Origin: Pseudosulfitobacter pseudonitzschiae
GTDB lineage: Bacteria; Pseudomonadota; Alphaproteobacteria; Rhodobacterales; Rhodobacteraceae
Assembly: GCF_002222635.1 (NCBI RefSeq)
Contig: NZ_CP022418.1
Span: 1 to 64,000 of the forward strand
Length of the DNA stretch: 64,000 bases
Reading direction: 5' to 3'
In this document: in pieces, positions 27,734 through 37,544 of the stretch
Layout of the letters: each line of letters opens with the position of its first letter
Numbering within the stretch: position 1 is the stretch's first letter
Program-made: the position numbers and the translations under genes
Notes under the pieces: generated by a model
The model's input: only the letters and a program-made list of their open reading frames with translations
The model's database searches: none
What the model was told of the DNA's origin: nothing

Positions 27734-28135
27734 ATGAAACGTCTCATTCTCGCCGCCACTGCATCGATGATCGCCCTGTCGGGCGCAGCGCAGGCTGATC
27801 CTCCGAGGAAACATAACAACGACCGCGGTAATGCAGTGCAGGCTGAACGTCAGAACAGAGATAGCAACCACCGCGGCAACGCGGTGCGTGCCGCGCCGGG
27901 CCAAGTCAAAAAGCAAGAAGTCCGTCGGCCCGCCCCTAAGCAAAGTGCCCGTCGCTTCGCGCCCGGACAGCGGATGCCGCAGGGCTACCGCGCCTTTACG
28001 AACTATCGTGACCACGGCCTGCCCGCGCCAGGTCGCGGTTATCGCTATGTTCGACATGACAACAATGTCTACAAAATATCGACCGAGACCGCTATGATCG
28101 CTGCGGTAATCGGCGCGCTGTCTGCCCTGCGTTGA
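27734..28135 (+). CDS. Small exported RcnB-like protein
   Basis: A 133-residue protein with a signal peptide (MKRLILAATASMIALSGAAQA) and a basic, Asn/Arg-rich middle containing the twice-repeated element RGNAV (NDRGNAVQAE, NHRGNAVRAA). The C terminus (GRGYRYVRHDNNVYKIS, then a hydrophobic tail) matches the RcnB/YohN family linked to nickel-cobalt homeostasis. I prefer the ATG at 27734 because AAAGGA is seven bases upstream; an in-frame ATG at 27728 would be too close. It lies upstream of the RND pair but 187 bases away. Confidence 0.65.
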   Translation: MKRLILAATASMIALSGAAQADPPRKHNNDRGNAVQAERQNRDSNHRGNAVRAAPGQVKKQEVRRPAPKQSARRFAPGQRMPQGYRAFTNYRDHGLPAPGRGYRYVRHDNNVYKISTETAMIAAVIGALSALR

Positions 28136-28322
28136 ACTGAGATGTGGCACGGGCGGTCAGATTGGCCGCCCCAGCTTCATCGCCCATTCACGGCTCCACC
28201 CGCTTGAACCCGAATACGCCGTTTACTGGACCTGTCTGCGTTCCGCACCCTCGCGCTACAATCGCGATGACTGTGGCGTGCAGACGGTTGGTGGCATCAA
28301 CGACCCGAGGAGTATTAACCGC

Positions 28323-29540
28323 ATGCATAACCTTTTGAAAACAGTTCTTGGGGCGGCGATTTTGGCCGCGGCCTATTCCGGAACCTTCGGACTTCCGTTC
28401 GGTGACGCCGGAATGACTGCAGAAGAACTTGCAGGCACCTTCTCGGCTGCCGGGTCCGGGCGGCCGGGCCCTGCTGGGGCCGGAGGGCCGCGTGCAATGG
28501 CTGGTTCGGCGTCCGTTTCCTTGATTCCAGTCGTTTCGGCGTCCTATCAGGAAGTCCTGACGGCCATCGGCACCTCGCGGGCTGGCGACAGCGTCGCTGT
28601 GACTTCAGAGGCCGCAGGCCAGATCGTGGAGGCCACCCTGGTTGCCAACGCCTTTGTCGAACAAGGCGATGTTCTTCTGCGCTTTGCATCTGAGTTGGAA
28701 GAAATCGAGTTGAGAGTTGCACAGGTCGAGCTCGAGAGCGCACAACGCACCCTCGACCGCTATCGCTCGCTTGCGTCTTCGGGCAGCGGGGCGGTTGCCG
28801 ACACGACCGTGCAAGAGGCCGAGACGGCCATGATGCTGGCCGAGACTGGCGTGGCGATGGCGCGCTATGCCCTTGACCAGCTTTCCGTCGTGGCACCGAT
28901 TTCTGGCCGGATCGGATTGTCGGACGCCCGTGTCGGCGACAGGCTCGCGGCGGGTGATCCGGTCGTGACGATCGACGATGCAAGCAGGATTGTTCTTTCT
29001 TTCAACCTTCCCGAACGCGCGGTCGATCTTCTTGAAGTGGGCCGCGAGGTTCAGGCCACTACCCCCGCCCTTGACGGCCGCAGCTTCTCGGCTGTGATCA
29101 CTGCCTTTGGCAGCCGTATAGACGAGACCACACGCACGGTGACTGTGGAGGCCGAGATAGACAATAGTGACGGCCAGCTCTGGCCAGGCATGAGTTTTTC
29201 CGTGCGGCTTTCGAACGAGAGTGCGCCACTGCCTCAAGTTCCCTGGACAGCTTTGAACTGGACCAGCGAGGGCGCACAGGTCTGGGCGGTGCGCGACGGA
29301 ATTGCCACGTCCGTTCCGGTAGAAGTGCGCATGCGCCAGGACGATATGGCTTGGATCGTGGGTGATCTGACTATTGATGACCAGGTCGTGCTCGACGGGA
29401 GCACGCGGATAGAGGAAGGTGCCCCGATCGCTTCCGAAAGCAACGATCCTTCGGGTGAGGGCCGTCAGCCATTGATTGGGGCAGCGGAGAGCACGTCGCC
29501 CGCCGCCGATAGAAAAGCCCTCGCAAGGGTGGCCAGCTGA
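28323..29540 (+). CDS. RND efflux periplasmic adaptor (membrane fusion protein)
   Basis: A 405-residue membrane fusion protein: hydrophobic N-terminal anchor, a Gly/Pro/Ala-rich linker of about 40 residues, first lipoyl half (VTSEAAGQIVEATLVANAFV), a helical hairpin (about 125-190), second lipoyl half (VVAPISGRIGLSDARVGDRL), then beta-barrel and membrane-proximal domains. No lipobox Cys is seen, so it is anchored by the N-terminal helix. The ATG at 28323 follows GAGGAG. It overlaps the pump gene by one base. No outer-membrane factor gene lies nearby, so the pair probably borrows a TolC-type channel. Confidence 0.88.
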   Translation: MHNLLKTVLGAAILAAAYSGTFGLPFGDAGMTAEELAGTFSAAGSGRPGPAGAGGPRAMAGSASVSLIPVVSASYQEVLTAIGTSRAGDSVAVTSEAAGQIVEATLVANAFVEQGDVLLRFASELEEIELRVAQVELESAQRTLDRYRSLASSGSGAVADTTVQEAETAMMLAETGVAMARYALDQLSVVAPISGRIGLSDARVGDRLAAGDPVVTIDDASRIVLSFNLPERAVDLLEVGREVQATTPALDGRSFSAVITAFGSRIDETTRTVTVEAEIDNSDGQLWPGMSFSVRLSNESAPLPQVPWTALNWTSEGAQVWAVRDGIATSVPVEVRMRQDDMAWIVGDLTIDDQVVLDGSTRIEEGAPIASESNDPSGEGRQPLIGAAESTSPAADRKALARVAS

Positions 29541-32500
29541 TGAAGATTGTTCCCGCCATGCCCCGGACCGGCATGATCGACCTTTTCGTGCGCAGGCCCA
29601 CGCTCGCGATCGTCATCAACCTCCTTATAGTCATTGCGGGTGCAGTCGCTTTGTTCGGCGTCAATGTGCGGGAAATGCCGCAAGTTGACCAGCCGGTGCT
29701 GTCGGTCCGCGCCAGCTACGAGGGAGCATCGGCAGAAATCGTTGACCGGCAGGTGACTGCGGTGCTCGAAGCGTCCCTGAGCCGCCTCGAAGGCCTGAAG
29801 AATATCTCCTCTACCTCTAGCTTCGGTTCGAGCAGGATCACGATCGATCTGGACGAAAGTGTCGACGTCGATGCCGCCACGAACGAGGCGCGCGAAATTG
29901 TATCCCAAGCGGTCCGGCAACTGCCCGAGGACATGGATGAGCCGACCGTGTCGCAGAACGATTCCGATGCCGATCCGATCGTCAGACTTGCCCTTTCCGG
30001 GTCGGCCGAAATCCCAGAGCTGACAAGCATTGCCGAGGGCATCGTCACCGATCAGCTATCGGTCATCGACGGGGTGGCCGAGGTTACTGTGACCGGCAAC
30101 CAGCTGCAGGAATTCCGGGTTGAGGCCGATATGACTTCCCTGCAAAGCCGGGGGCTATCGCTCGACGATATTGCAACGGCGCTCCAGGACCTGCGCGATG
30201 ATACGCCGCTTGGCGCGCTGGATACGGGAACCGGGTCCTTGACCCTGCGCTCGGCTAGCCCGGATGCCACAGTCGAGGATATCGGAGCCTTGCAGATCGA
30301 CCGGACAACGCGGATCTCCGACGTGGCATTCGTACAGTTAGCAGCCGAGAGCCAGACTTCGAGTGCCTATGTCGATGGTCAGCCTTCCATTAGCATCGAT
30401 ATCGTACGCGAGTCGGTGGGCAACACCCTGAGCATATCCCGTGCGGTGAAGCAGGCTGTTTCTGATCTTGAATCGGTCCTGCCGACGGGCGTCTTGTTGA
30501 CCGTCACCTCTGATGATGGCGTTTACATTGAACAATCGATCAAGGAAGTCGTGGGATCGATCGCCATGTCTACGGGTATTGTGATCCTGACCATCTATGC
30601 TTTCATCGGCTCCGTTCGGGCGACGATCATTCCGACCATCACGATACCGGTGGCTCTGGTCGGAACCATCGGAGCCATCTGGATGGCCGGATTCTCGATC
30701 AACACCATCACGCTGCTTGCCCTTGTGCTGGCAACCGGCATGGTGGTGGACGATGCAATCGTCGTCGTCGAAAACATCGTGCGTAAGCGTCGCGAAGGGA
30801 TGGGCAGGCGGGCCGCTGCGGTCGCGGGCACCAGCGAGGTCTTCTTCGCGGTGCTGTCAACAACGGCGACGCTTGCGGCGGTCTTTATCCCCATCTCCTT
30901 TCTGCCGGGACAAGCCGGCGGAGTTTTCAAGGAGTTCGGGTTTGTTCTCGCGTTCAGTGTCACGCTGTCTTCCGTAGCGGCTCTTGTCCTTGCGCCGGTG
31001 CTTGCAGCGATCGTCGATCCTGGTCGGCACGATCTGGACAACGGAAAGGCGACGCGCCCGAGCGTCCTTGCACGCGGCTTCGATGCTCTTGTGGACCGGA
31101 CCATCAAGGCCCCAATCCTCGCCCTGTGCATTGCAGGGGCGATCGCGATCATCGCACTGGGCGCAGCCCGCGACATGCCTTCGGAAGTGACCCCAAGTGA
31201 AGACCGTGGGTTCTTCATGGTCATGGCGCGCTCTTCTTCCGGAGACAGTGTTGACGTGCTTGAGACTGTCATATCGCAAATCGAAGGCATCCTGACACCC
31301 TACCGCGAGACGGGTGTGATCAGCACGGTCCAATCCATGACCGGCCGGGGCGGCAGCGGCATGGCCTTCGTGATCGTGCGGCTGGCGGACTGGGCTGACC
31401 GTGGCACGTCGCAACAAGAGGTCATGGCTGATGTCAGCCGAAAAATGGGGAGCGTCCCCGGCCTGACCGCGTTTGTGCGATCCAGCAACAGTCTCAACAT
31501 CCGCGGTGGCGGAGGAGGCGGTCTGGAATTTGCGGTGGCCGGACAAGACCGCGCCGTTCTGGAAGACGCGACCGCAACACTCGTGTCTGCAATGCAAGCA
31601 GATTCCGCTTTTCTCAACCCCCAGCTCTCGGACGAGCAGATTGAGCCCGTCCTCGAGCTTGAAATCGACCGCGACGCCGCCCGGGCTCTCGGATTGGATA
31701 GCGAAAGCATCTCCAGCTCAATCAACATGATGACCGAAGATCACACGGCCACCACCGTCTTTCTGGAGGGCGAAGAGGTCGATGTCACCGTCGTTCCCGG
31801 TGGCACTGTGATCGAAAATCCCTCCGACCTGGAGGCGATTTTTACCCGTTCGTCCGAGGGGGCATACATCCCGCTATCCTCCGTTGCGCGTCTGAGCCAT
31901 GTCGCAGCCCCTGCGTCGCTTGACCGCGAGGCTCAGACGCCTGCCATATCGGCGCAGGCAAACCTTGGAGCAGGTGTCGAGCTGGGCGAAGCCGCCGAGC
32001 GTTTGGAGGTGATCGCCGGAGAGGTCCTGCCCGCAGGCACGCATCTGATCCTGCTCGGAGAGGCGGCAGCGATTGACGAAAGCACGCAAGGGTTCATGGT
32101 GGTGTTCGGCGTGGCGTTTCTGATCGTGCTGCTTGTGCTTGCCGCGCAATTCGAGAGCGTCACCAGCGCCGTCTCGATCATGGTGACTGTGCCCTTCGGC
32201 ATCGCAGCTGCAATGCTCGCCATCTCGCTGACGGGTGGGTCGCTGAACTACTACAGCCAGATCGGGCTGGTGCTTCTCGTGGGCGTCATGGCCAAAAACG
32301 GCATCCTTATCGTGGAATTTGCAAACCAGCTTCGGGCCGCCGGTCAAGACATCGACAGTGCCATCCGCGACGCCATGCTCCTGCGGATCAGGCCTGTCAT
32401 GATGACGATGGTGTCTACCGTGCTCGGGGGGCTGCCACTGGTTCTGGCGACCGGTGCGGGGGCAGAGGCGCGCGCTGCCGTTGGCTGGGTCATCGTCGGG

Positions 32501-32647
32501 GGGCTTGGGTTTGCCACGGTGTTCACGCTGGTGCTGACCCCTGCCGCATATCGGCTCATTGCTGGCATGGGAAAAAAGCCCGGCGCGGCCTCGTCGGCTC
32601 TTGATGCAGAGATCGCCACCGCCCGCGCAGGCTCGGAGACAGTTTAG
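29540..32647 (+). CDS. RND-family efflux pump inner-membrane subunit
   Basis: A 1035-residue proton-driven RND pump of the AcrB/MdtBC/MexF type, full length. The first membrane helix is followed by the periplasmic porter domain (VRASYEGASAEIVDRQV). The proton-relay pair is in GMVVDDAIVVVENIVR in helix 4, and the second half ends with the usual helices (GVMAKNGILIVEFANQLR). It starts at a TGATG overlap with the adaptor gene. Typical cargoes are hydrophobic or amphipathic toxic compounds; the substrate is unknown. Confidence 0.92.
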   Translation: MKIVPAMPRTGMIDLFVRRPTLAIVINLLIVIAGAVALFGVNVREMPQVDQPVLSVRASYEGASAEIVDRQVTAVLEASLSRLEGLKNISSTSSFGSSRITIDLDESVDVDAATNEAREIVSQAVRQLPEDMDEPTVSQNDSDADPIVRLALSGSAEIPELTSIAEGIVTDQLSVIDGVAEVTVTGNQLQEFRVEADMTSLQSRGLSLDDIATALQDLRDDTPLGALDTGTGSLTLRSASPDATVEDIGALQIDRTTRISDVAFVQLAAESQTSSAYVDGQPSISIDIVRESVGNTLSISRAVKQAVSDLESVLPTGVLLTVTSDDGVYIEQSIKEVVGSIAMSTGIVILTIYAFIGSVRATIIPTITIPVALVGTIGAIWMAGFSINTITLLALVLATGMVVDDAIVVVENIVRKRREGMGRRAAAVAGTSEVFFAVLSTTATLAAVFIPISFLPGQAGGVFKEFGFVLAFSVTLSSVAALVLAPVLAAIVDPGRHDLDNGKATRPSVLARGFDALVDRTIKAPILALCIAGAIAIIALGAARDMPSEVTPSEDRGFFMVMARSSSGDSVDVLETVISQIEGILTPYRETGVISTVQSMTGRGGSGMAFVIVRLADWADRGTSQQEVMADVSRKMGSVPGLTAFVRSSNSLNIRGGGGGGLEFAVAGQDRAVLEDATATLVSAMQADSAFLNPQLSDEQIEPVLELEIDRDAARALGLDSESISSSINMMTEDHTATTVFLEGEEVDVTVVPGGTVIENPSDLEAIFTRSSEGAYIPLSSVARLSHVAAPASLDREAQTPAISAQANLGAGVELGEAAERLEVIAGEVLPAGTHLILLGEAAAIDESTQGFMVVFGVAFLIVLLVLAAQFESVTSAVSIMVTVPFGIAAAMLAISLTGGSLNYYSQIGLVLLVGVMAKNGILIVEFANQLRAAGQDIDSAIRDAMLLRIRPVMMTMVSTVLGGLPLVLATGAGAEARAAVGWVIVGGLGFATVFTLVLTPAAYRLIAGMGKKPGAASSALDAEIATARAGSETV

Positions 32648-33095
32648 CAGCCCAAGGAAGAGGGGCTCCGAGAAAGTCACTGAAACACCGCAGGGGTAGG
32701 CTGTGGTGTCTGATCACGGGGGCAAATGCCTCGGGCTCGCGCAAGCGGCCGAGCAGCGTAGCGGCGATCCGGTCTTGCCGAAGTCGCCCGCAAAACGCGC
32801 CGCTTGCTGATATTCGAGCCCCGAGACGCCGCCGTGAACGGCTTTGCGGTCGGCTGTGAAAGCGTTCCCAAGGTAAGTTGCAATGCGTGCAACTCCATAT
32901 TGTCGTCGACACAGGTTATTGTCAGCCTTCGGAACCAGAGAAATCAGTAAATTTCGGCTCAGAGCCGACACCAGGCAACCGACTCTCAAGTTCTGTTTAG
33001 TTGTCGTGGAGGAGCCCGGCAGCTACCGGATTGTTGCCAGCACCAGCTAATCGCGCTTTGATGATCGCAAACCGCCACTTAAGGAGGAGTGAAAC
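32648..33095. other. Intergenic stretch without a recognisable gene
   Basis: About 450 bases after the RND pump. No start with a ribosome site, no recognisable protein family and no terminator-like hairpin. The end of the stretch carries an intact ribosome binding site (AAGGAGGAG at 33081-33089) that belongs to the dead GFA gene following it. Confidence 0.35.
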
Positions 33096-33353
33096 ATAAT
33101 TAGTGCGACAAGACTTTCCGGCCACTGCCTTTGCGGTGAGGTCACGATCAGCGTCAACGGCGAGCACGACGCGCAGCCGGGCGCCTGTCACTGCTGAATG
33201 TGTCAACGATGATCAGGTGGGGACTTTCGGGCATTCACTGCCGCGGCCGATGCGGTGACAATAATCGGTCCGGTGCAGCGCCTTCAATCTACCCCATTCG
33301 CTGAACGCGCTTTTTGCCGCACTTTTGGAACGCAACCCCGACCTCAAACCTAA
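33096..33353 (+). pseudogene. GFA/CENP-V-family (glutathione-dependent formaldehyde-activating-like) pseudogene
   Basis: One reading frame gives SGHCLCGEVTISVNG, PGACHC, MCQR, SGGDFRAFTAAADAV and PFAERAFCRTFGT, the zinc-binding layout of GFA proteins. It cannot be functional as read: the start codon is ATA (ribosome site AAGGAGGAG eight bases upstream is intact), in-frame TGA codons stand at 33195 (between the HC and MC zinc ligands) and 33210 (where the family has Trp), and the frame ends at 33353 after about two thirds of the usual 130 residues. The expected third Cys of the final zinc pair is Phe. It lies in a scar zone with a transposase remnant. Confidence 0.75.
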
Positions 33354-33374
33354 AATCTTTGCGACAAAATCCGT

Positions 33375-34214
33375 CTATCCCAATGAATGCGCAACCAATC
33401 CATAGATTTGTGCGGCGTCGGTGGCCCGACGGAAGGGCCCCATGCGCATCTCGGTCACAGTATCGAATACGCCCAATCCAGCCGCCGACAGGAATACCTT
33501 GAAATGCTCGCTTTGCTGGGGCGTGTCCAGACGGACAAAGCGGCCTTCGCATTGCTGGATCAACGGCGCGCACAATTGCATCGCCATTCGGTCGTTTTCG
33601 GCTACGACAGGGCCGATCACGATGCCTTTGCCGAAAGGTCGCATCATCGCATGGCCGCATACAGCACCATCGCGTTCCACCACGACGCCGCTGGACAAGT
33701 CCAGCATCACGTCCAGAACTTCTGGTCGCGTGGCGCCGTATGCGTGCCTGTCTAGAGCGTGAATGGCCTCGCGATCCGATGCCGTAAGCGGACGCAGCGC
33801 CAGCCCCGCGACAGGTTCAGGCAGATGTATCGGGCAGGCAATGCCCTGCTGTTGCCTGATCGTGGAAACGGGCTCGAACCCGGCGGACTCGTACAGCCAG
33901 TATCCCGATTTCGTCGCGGACAACCGCAGATCACGCCCCTCGCAATCTTTCAAAATCCGGCGCAAAAGACGGCGTCCGGCCCCCAAAGCCTGCAAGCGCG
34001 GCGTGGTCACCATCATGCCACACATGGCAAAGTCGGACCCCATCTTGAAATACATCGCCGACCCGATCGGGCGGCCAATCTCGTCCAGCGCGATATAGCC
34101 TTGTCCTAGTGACAGAAACACATCCAGATCATGCGTGCGATGCGGCCAGAACACCGCGACTGTCGTGCTGACGCAATTCGCCGACGCCCCGAACCCTGTT
34201 CCGGGCGAACTCAT
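33375..34214 (-). CDS. GNAT-family acetyltransferase, probably with altered N terminus
   Basis: A 279-residue protein with two GNAT-like halves: the first contains GMMVTTPRLQALGAGRRLLR (acetyl-CoA loop) near residue 75, the second is a divergent GNAT/SCP-like domain. Relatives begin with about 15 more residues before the conserved W-P-H-R (here residues 23-26); here the upstream sequence is instead a transposase remnant ending right at this gene's start (34223). The first 20 residues therefore may be a new, improvised N terminus. No good ribosome site precedes the ATG. It may or may not still be expressed. Confidence 0.65.
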   Translation of the reverse strand: MSSPGTGFGASANCVSTTVAVFWPHRTHDLDVFLSLGQGYIALDEIGRPIGSAMYFKMGSDFAMCGMMVTTPRLQALGAGRRLLRRILKDCEGRDLRLSATKSGYWLYESAGFEPVSTIRQQQGIACPIHLPEPVAGLALRPLTASDREAIHALDRHAYGATRPEVLDVMLDLSSGVVVERDGAVCGHAMMRPFGKGIVIGPVVAENDRMAMQLCAPLIQQCEGRFVRLDTPQQSEHFKVFLSAAGLGVFDTVTEMRMGPFRRATDAAQIYGLVAHSLG

Positions 34215-34222
34215 AAGTCACA

Positions 34223-34315
34223 AGCCTCCATCTTTTCGGCTGCATCTGCGAGCGCCAAGAACCAGTGCGCGTTCAGACATTCAGCCATGAACTCGCCACT
34301 GAAGGATTCGGTTTG
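34223..34315 (-). mobile_element. IS3-family transposase (OrfB) C-terminal remnant
   Basis: In one minus-strand frame the residues ESFSGEFMAECLNAHWFLAL, then DAAEKMEA, match the end of the rve integrase domain of IS3-type OrfB proteins (E-S-F-N-G-x-x-R-D-E-C-L-N-x-H-W-F-x-S-L). The fragment is about 30 residues, includes the catalytic Glu region, stops where the family continues W-R-x-D-Y-N, and has an in-frame stop just upstream. It ends nine bases before the acetyltransferase start. No terminal inverted repeats are seen. Confidence 0.72.
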
Positions 34316-34412
34316 CGTATAGATTGTTGGCTAGACCTGCCGTGAAAAGACGAGCGTAACGCCTCACTGATAGGCCCACGCTCGATAAGGTATTCCTAGA
34401 CTGATATACGCA

Positions 34413-35201
34413 TCAGAAGTGGAATTCATTGAAGCCAGCGAGAAATTCCTGTGTCCTCGACTCCTTAGGGGTCTTTAGAACTTCCTGCGGCGTGCCTTGT
34501 TCCAGAATCTTGCCCTGATGTAGAAAAAGGACCCTATCGGCCACATGATACGCGAAACCGAGCTCGTGTGTGACGACGATCATGGTCATTCCGCTTTTCG
34601 CGAGAGACTGAATCGAGCGTAGAACTTCGCCCACGAGCTCGGGATCGAGCGAGGAGGTGACCTCGTCAAAGAGCATCACATCCGGTTCCATCGCAAGGGA
34701 GCGTGCGATGGCCACGCGTTGTTGTTGTCCCCCCGAAAGACGCGATGGATATTGATGGGCCTTGTCCCACATGTCGACCTGTTCGAGGTTTCTGCGTGCT
34801 ATGTTCTCGGCCTCAGCACGGCTCAATTTGCGAACAATGACAAGACCTTCCATTACGTTTTCAAGGACAGTCATATGCGGAAAGAGATTGAACTGTTGAA
34901 AGACCATGCCGATCCTGGAACGGACCTTGATCAGATCTCGTTCACGGTAGGTGAAGGTCGATGAGCCATCCCGCTGGCCTGACGGCATCCCGACAACGTT
35001 GCCATCCAGAGTTATGGTTCCCGCGCTAGGCATTTCCATGAAGTTCAAGCAGCGCAGGAAAGTGCTTTTGCCCGAGCCGCTGGAGCCCAGCAGGCAGATG
35101 GTCTCTCCTGCAGACACACTCAGATCCATCCCGCGCAGAACATGATGTGTACCGAAGTATTTTTGCAGGTCTTTGACCTCAAGGATCGGAGTATTTGTCA
35201 T
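34413..35201 (-). CDS. Polar amino-acid ABC transporter ATP-binding protein (GlnQ/HisP type)
   Basis: A 262-residue ATPase. Walker A is [15 protein letters not shown], the signature [15 protein letters not shown], Walker [13 protein letters not shown] and the switch His in VVTHE. The segment after Walker A ([20 protein letters not shown]) carries the insertion seen in HisP-like members. It overlaps the upstream permease by four bases and is the last gene of the GntR-enolase-ABC operon. Confidence 0.92.
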   Translation of the reverse strand: MTNTPILEVKDLQKYFGTHHVLRGMDLSVSAGETICLLGSSGSGKSTFLRCLNFMEMPSAGTITLDGNVVGMPSGQRDGSSTFTYRERDLIKVRSRIGMVFQQFNLFPHMTVLENVMEGLVIVRKLSRAEAENIARRNLEQVDMWDKAHQYPSRLSGGQQQRVAIARSLAMEPDVMLFDEVTSSLDPELVGEVLRSIQSLAKSGMTMIVVTHELGFAYHVADRVLFLHQGKILEQGTPQEVLKTPKESRTQEFLAGFNEFHF

Positions 35202-35878
35202 ATCTTGATTTCCTCGTCTTTCAGGAGCCGCTTCTCGAGTCCGTAGGACAGCAGCGCGAGCGGGTAGATCACCAAGAAGTAGAGAATGGCGACAATTGTG
35301 TAGACTTCTAGCGGCCGATAGATCGTGTTGGCCAGTTGCTCGCCTTGGTAGAGCAGTTCGCCTACCGCCACGGCGGAGGCGAGTGAGGTGGCTTTTGCCC
35401 CCTCTATCATGCGGTTAGCGAAAGCAGGAATCATGCGCTGGATGGCTTGCGGCAGGATTATGCGTTGCATCGTCTGGCGGTAGGGGATGCCTATTGCTTT
35501 CGCCGCCTCCCACTGGCCTTTGTGGATGGACTGAATGCCGCCACGATAGATCTCGGCTGTATAAGCGATCATGTTCAGGCAGATGCCCAGAAGTGCCGCA
35601 GTGAAACCGTCCATCTGGATGCCGATCAGCACCGGGAAGGCGTAGTAGAACCAGACGACCTGAACAAAGATCGGAGTGTTGCGAAACAGCTCGATGAAGG
35701 CGGTCGCGGGCCAGTTGAACCAACGATTGCGCGAATAGCGCGCAATACCAAGGAAGATGCCACCAACAAGCGCAGCAGTGATGACGATGGCGCTGAGTTC
35801 CAGCGTGACCAAGATGCCACGAAGGAAGTTGGGCCAATACTGGAGCACCAGCATGAAATTCCACTCAAAGTCGTTCAT
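35198..35878 (-). CDS. Polar amino-acid ABC transporter permease
   Basis: A 226-residue HisQ/HisM/GlnP-type permease with five membrane helices and the ABC-permease EAA loop: [31 protein letters not shown]. Family features [15 protein letters not shown] and [14 protein letters not shown] are present. It lies between the second permease and the ATPase; both junctions are tight (12-base gap and four-base overlap). Confidence 0.92.
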   Translation of the reverse strand: MNDFEWNFMLVLQYWPNFLRGILVTLELSAIVITAALVGGIFLGIARYSRNRWFNWPATAFIELFRNTPIFVQVVWFYYAFPVLIGIQMDGFTAALLGICLNMIAYTAEIYRGGIQSIHKGQWEAAKAIGIPYRQTMQRIILPQAIQRMIPAFANRMIEGAKATSLASAVAVGELLYQGEQLANTIYRPLEVYTIVAILYFLVIYPLALLSYGLEKRLLKDEEIKI

Positions 35879-35890
35879 TTGTCTGTCTCC

Positions 35891-36559
35891 TCAGAGCCGG
35901 GCGGCGTCGAGCCGATACTCGAGCCAGCGAATAAGGAATGAAGCCATCGTCAGAAGAACGAAGAAGACCAGAGCAACAAGGGTGATAATCTCGAGCGGTC
36001 TGTAGAGCTGTGACGAAAGCACGAGAGAGGAATAAAGCAGCTCTCCGTAGGCAATGGTCGAGACGATCGTTGTGCTCTTCATCAGTTCGAAGCCGCGTTC
36101 GGTGAAAGGTGGCACCATGCGGCGGATGGCCTGCGGGAGAATGATCCGCACCATCAGCTGTCGTTGTGTCATGCCGAGAGCACGCGCGCCTTCCCACTGG
36201 CTTTTCTCGATCGAACGGATACCTGCCCGATAGACTTCCGCCATGAAGGCACCGGACTGCATCGACAAGGTGATCACGGCGGCGGCATAGGAGTTCAACG
36301 ATATGCCGAGCACGATCGGCATGGCGTAATAGGCCCAGAATAGAAGGGCGAGCGGCGGCGTTATCCGGAAGAATTCAATGACCCCGACGGCTGGCCAAGA
36401 GAGCAGCCGGAACTTTGACATCCGCAGGAATGCCAGAGAAAGTCCAAACACCGCCCCGAAAAACAGCGAGACCAGCCCGACTTTCAACGTTCCGATGAAG
36501 CCGTAGAACAGCACATCAGCGTGCGAAAAGACGATCCCAAAATCCCAGTCATAGTTCAT
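35891..36559 (-). CDS. Polar amino-acid ABC transporter permease
   Basis: A 222-residue permease of the same subfamily as its neighbour: VIEFFRITPPLALLFW and QWEGARALGMTQRQLMVRII. I take the ATG at 36559 (MNYDWDFG) rather than a further upstream initiation, because the additional residues are hydrophilic, basic and unlike the family. The two different permeases would form a heterodimeric channel. Confidence 0.9.
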   Translation of the reverse strand: MNYDWDFGIVFSHADVLFYGFIGTLKVGLVSLFFGAVFGLSLAFLRMSKFRLLSWPAVGVIEFFRITPPLALLFWAYYAMPIVLGISLNSYAAAVITLSMQSGAFMAEVYRAGIRSIEKSQWEGARALGMTQRQLMVRIILPQAIRRMVPPFTERGFELMKSTTIVSTIAYGELLYSSLVLSSQLYRPLEIITLVALVFFVLLTMASFLIRWLEYRLDAARL

Positions 36560-36638
36560 GTTGCCATGTGCCTTTCGATCCGGTCCCCTGCCCACTTTGG
36601 GCGGACAGGGGTGTGTGGTAAAGGATGAGCTCCTTCGC

Positions 36639-37481
36639 TCAGTTCATGTCTTCGATGCGGATCGGGGGCGCGTCCTTGGGGTCAACGCCGCGCGACGCCA
36701 GAAAGTCCTCGTAGACCTTCTGGGTTTGGCCACGATGGTAATAGTGGTTAATCGCGATCGACAGCCAGTCGCGCCACCGCTTGTCGTCCTCTAGCCGGAT
36801 GCCGATGCTGGTCGCCGCAGCACTGGCCGGGGAGGGAATGACAACCTGGCCTGCGTTGTTCAAGGCACGGTTCTGCATCGCCAGCCAGAGGCTTGCGCCG
36901 CCGACCAGATCAGACCGGCCTGCCGCGAAGGAGGCGATGGCTTCGGGGTTGCCTTTTGTGCGTTCGAAGGTTGCTTGCGGAAGTTCCTTTGAAATGGCGG
37001 CGTCATTGGATGTGCCCAGTGGAACCGCAACCCTGATATCGGGAGTGTTCAGCTTGGACCATTCAGAGGCGTCCAGATCCTTTCGTGCAAGCACTGCAAC
37101 CGCATAGTAGAGTAGCGCTCCCTGTGGAAAGTCTACGGCAAGCGCCCGTTGCGGCGTCGCATCAAGCGCCACCATCATGTCGAATTGGTTGGCCTGAAGG
37201 CCGGCGACGGCGTTCCCCCAAGTGGTTTCTACGCATTCCCATTCTACGCCAAGTTCTTCTGCCAGTAGCGCGGTGAAACCCGGGCCGATCCCGCTCCACT
37301 CCCCTGTGCCGGGGTCTTTGAAGTACCAGGGTTCGGAATTCGAGCAGCCAAGGCGGATCTTGCCAGATTCCTTGATTTGGTCCCAGGTGCTGTCCTGCGC
37401 CGCGGCTTGGTTGGCACCAAGCATCAGCGCCGCGGCTGTGACGGCAGCGCCAAGTCTGGCTAATATTGAGATTCTTGTCAT
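36639..37481 (-). CDS. Polar amino-acid ABC transporter substrate-binding protein (SBP family 3)
   Basis: A 280-residue periplasmic binding protein: signal peptide of about 28 residues ending QAAAQ, then GKIRLGCSNSEPWYFKD and the two-lobe family-3 fold. The ligand pocket segment around LLAEELGVEWECVETTWGNAV and the hinge are present. GGGAG lies seven bases before the ATG. It is placed directly after the enolase-superfamily gene, so it probably binds that enzyme's substrate or a precursor of it. Confidence 0.92.
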   Translation of the reverse strand: MTRISILARLGAAVTAAALMLGANQAAAQDSTWDQIKESGKIRLGCSNSEPWYFKDPGTGEWSGIGPGFTALLAEELGVEWECVETTWGNAVAGLQANQFDMMVALDATPQRALAVDFPQGALLYYAVAVLARKDLDASEWSKLNTPDIRVAVPLGTSNDAAISKELPQATFERTKGNPEAIASFAAGRSDLVGGASLWLAMQNRALNNAGQVVIPSPASAAATSIGIRLEDDKRWRDWLSIAINHYYHRGQTQKVYEDFLASRGVDPKDAPPIRIEDMN

Positions 37482-37544
37482 GTCTTACTCCCGTTTGGAT
37501 TGGATTGAGGTCTTGGCCTTGTTTTTGTTTTTGTCGTCTGGTCG

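Noticed and set aside
27740-27910. RGNAV elements and nearby sequence as a CRISPR-like or tandem DNA repeat
   Set aside because: Only two copies, imperfect, and they are within a protein-coding gene as a short peptide repeat.
33195-33212. Reading the two TGA codons of the GFA gene as selenocysteine
   Set aside because: The positions are a variable residue and a conserved Trp, not Cys; the start codon is also lost, and no SECIS-like hairpin directly follows either codon.
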